A DNA stretch of 64,000 nt from contig NZ_CP102509.1 of assembly GCF_024611995.1 (NCBI RefSeq), forward strand, positions 8,370,001-8,434,000. Direction: 5' to 3'. Position 1 is the stretch's first letter. The number at the start of each line of letters is the position of its first letter. The notes under the pieces were generated by a model. The model did no database searches. It was given only the letters and a program-made list of their open reading frames with translations, and had not been told where the DNA came from. The position numbers and the translations under genes are program-made. Of the stretch, positions 63,754 through 64,000 are shown in pieces. This DNA comes from Streptomyces sp. NBC_00162. GTDB lineage: Bacteria; Actinomycetota; Actinomycetes; Streptomycetales; Streptomycetaceae.

Positions 63754-64000
63754 AGATCCTCAGCTCGATGAGGGGCTTCCCCCTCGCCGTGCGACTGCTC
63801 CTGGTCAACCAGCTGGGCGTCAACACCGGCTTCTACCTGCTGATCCCGTACCTCGCCACCCACCTCTCCGACGACCTGGGACTGTCGGCCGCCGTCGTCG
63901 GCGTCGTCCTGGGCCTGCGCAACCTCAGCCAGCAGGGCCTGTTCCTGATCGGCGGCTCGGCCGCCGACCGGCTCGGAGCCCGCGGGGTGATCATCGCGGG
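63750..64000 (+). CDS. MFS transporter (partial, runs off the window)
   Basis: GTG 63750 overlaps the epimerase stop (GTGA). The visible 83 codons give a short basic N-terminus and the first membrane helices: RLLLVNQLGVNTGFYLLIPY, then LSAAVVGVVLGLRNLSQQGL and FLIGGSAADRLGARGVII. The last carries the MFS loop pattern G-x-x-AD-R-x-G-x-R between helices 2 and 3. Its place at the end of a biosynthetic operon suggests export of the product. The remaining 300 or more residues lie beyond the window. Confidence 0.85.
   Translation, partial: MKILSSMRGFPLAVRLLLVNQLGVNTGFYLLIPYLATHLSDDLGLSAAVVGVVLGLRNLSQQGLFLIGGSAADRLGARGVIIA

Overview
The window is high-GC DNA with strong third-position G/C bias, GTG and TTG starts, many 4-base ATGA/GTGA stop-start overlaps, and gene families typical of Streptomyces (WYL and TetR regulators, RsbW-like kinases, VCBS-repeat secreted proteins, urease without UreE). 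I read it as an accessory region of a Streptomyces or close relative: it mixes intact operons with IS fragments and decayed genes. About twenty single-base indels, nearly all in G or C runs, interrupt otherwise well-conserved proteins, including members of intact operons. Many of the frameshifts may therefore be sequencing errors rather than biology. Real decay is also present: nonsense codons, deletions, a 74-bp inverted segment and truncated domains.

Layout. 1-4.5 kb: CsbD and PRC-barrel stress proteins, a broken Mrr-like nuclease containing a small inverted segment, a small membrane protein, an MscS channel and a decayed FMN glutamate-synthase-like gene. 4.5-8.9 kb: a frameshifted TetR gene divergent from an FAD monooxygenase, a DyP peroxidase and a hypothetical gene. 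9-16 kb: an IS630 remnant, small membrane proteins, a secreted VCBS-repeat protein, a cupin and a DUF4344-type metallopeptidase lipoprotein. 16.2 kb: a 119-nt tRNA-like element. 16.8-22.1 kb: a minus-strand urease operon ureA-B-C-F-G-D ending in a hairpin terminator.

22.7-29 kb: an AT-rich inverted repeat, IS3 and other transposase fragments, an NTF2-like fragment, a YrhB/Imm35-like protein, an NmrA-like NAD(P)-binding protein and a SLATT/DUF4231 membrane protein. 29-36 kb: an S8 subtilisin with four frameshifts, then a coupled set of small membrane protein, GMC oxidoreductase and alpha-dioxygenase-like haem peroxidase. 37-42 kb: TetR divergent from a second FAD monooxygenase with two adjacent palindromic operators, then a winged-helix protein and VOC protein divergent from a WYL regulator. 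42.4-47.7 kb: an RsbW-like kinase and two NCS2 nucleobase permeases flanking a double-HTH regulator; three copies of a GGAA-N6-TTCC palindrome lie in this block.

48-59.3 kb: a nucleotidyltransferase, an epoxide-hydrolase-like enzyme, an XRE-cupin regulator, an SPFH plus NAD-kinase-like pair, a decayed SDR, a cluster of IS5 fragments, a stand-alone VioB-type ferritin-like protein, lipoproteins and a GNAT acetyltransferase. 59.3 kb to the end: the most interesting unit, an operon preceded by a Zur-like box and joined by 4-base overlaps: ATP-grasp ligase, DUF364-type Rossmann protein, SbnA-like PLP enzyme, enolase-superfamily epimerase and MFS exporter (cut by the window edge). By inference it makes and exports a small amino-acid-derived molecule, possibly a metallophore, under zinc control.
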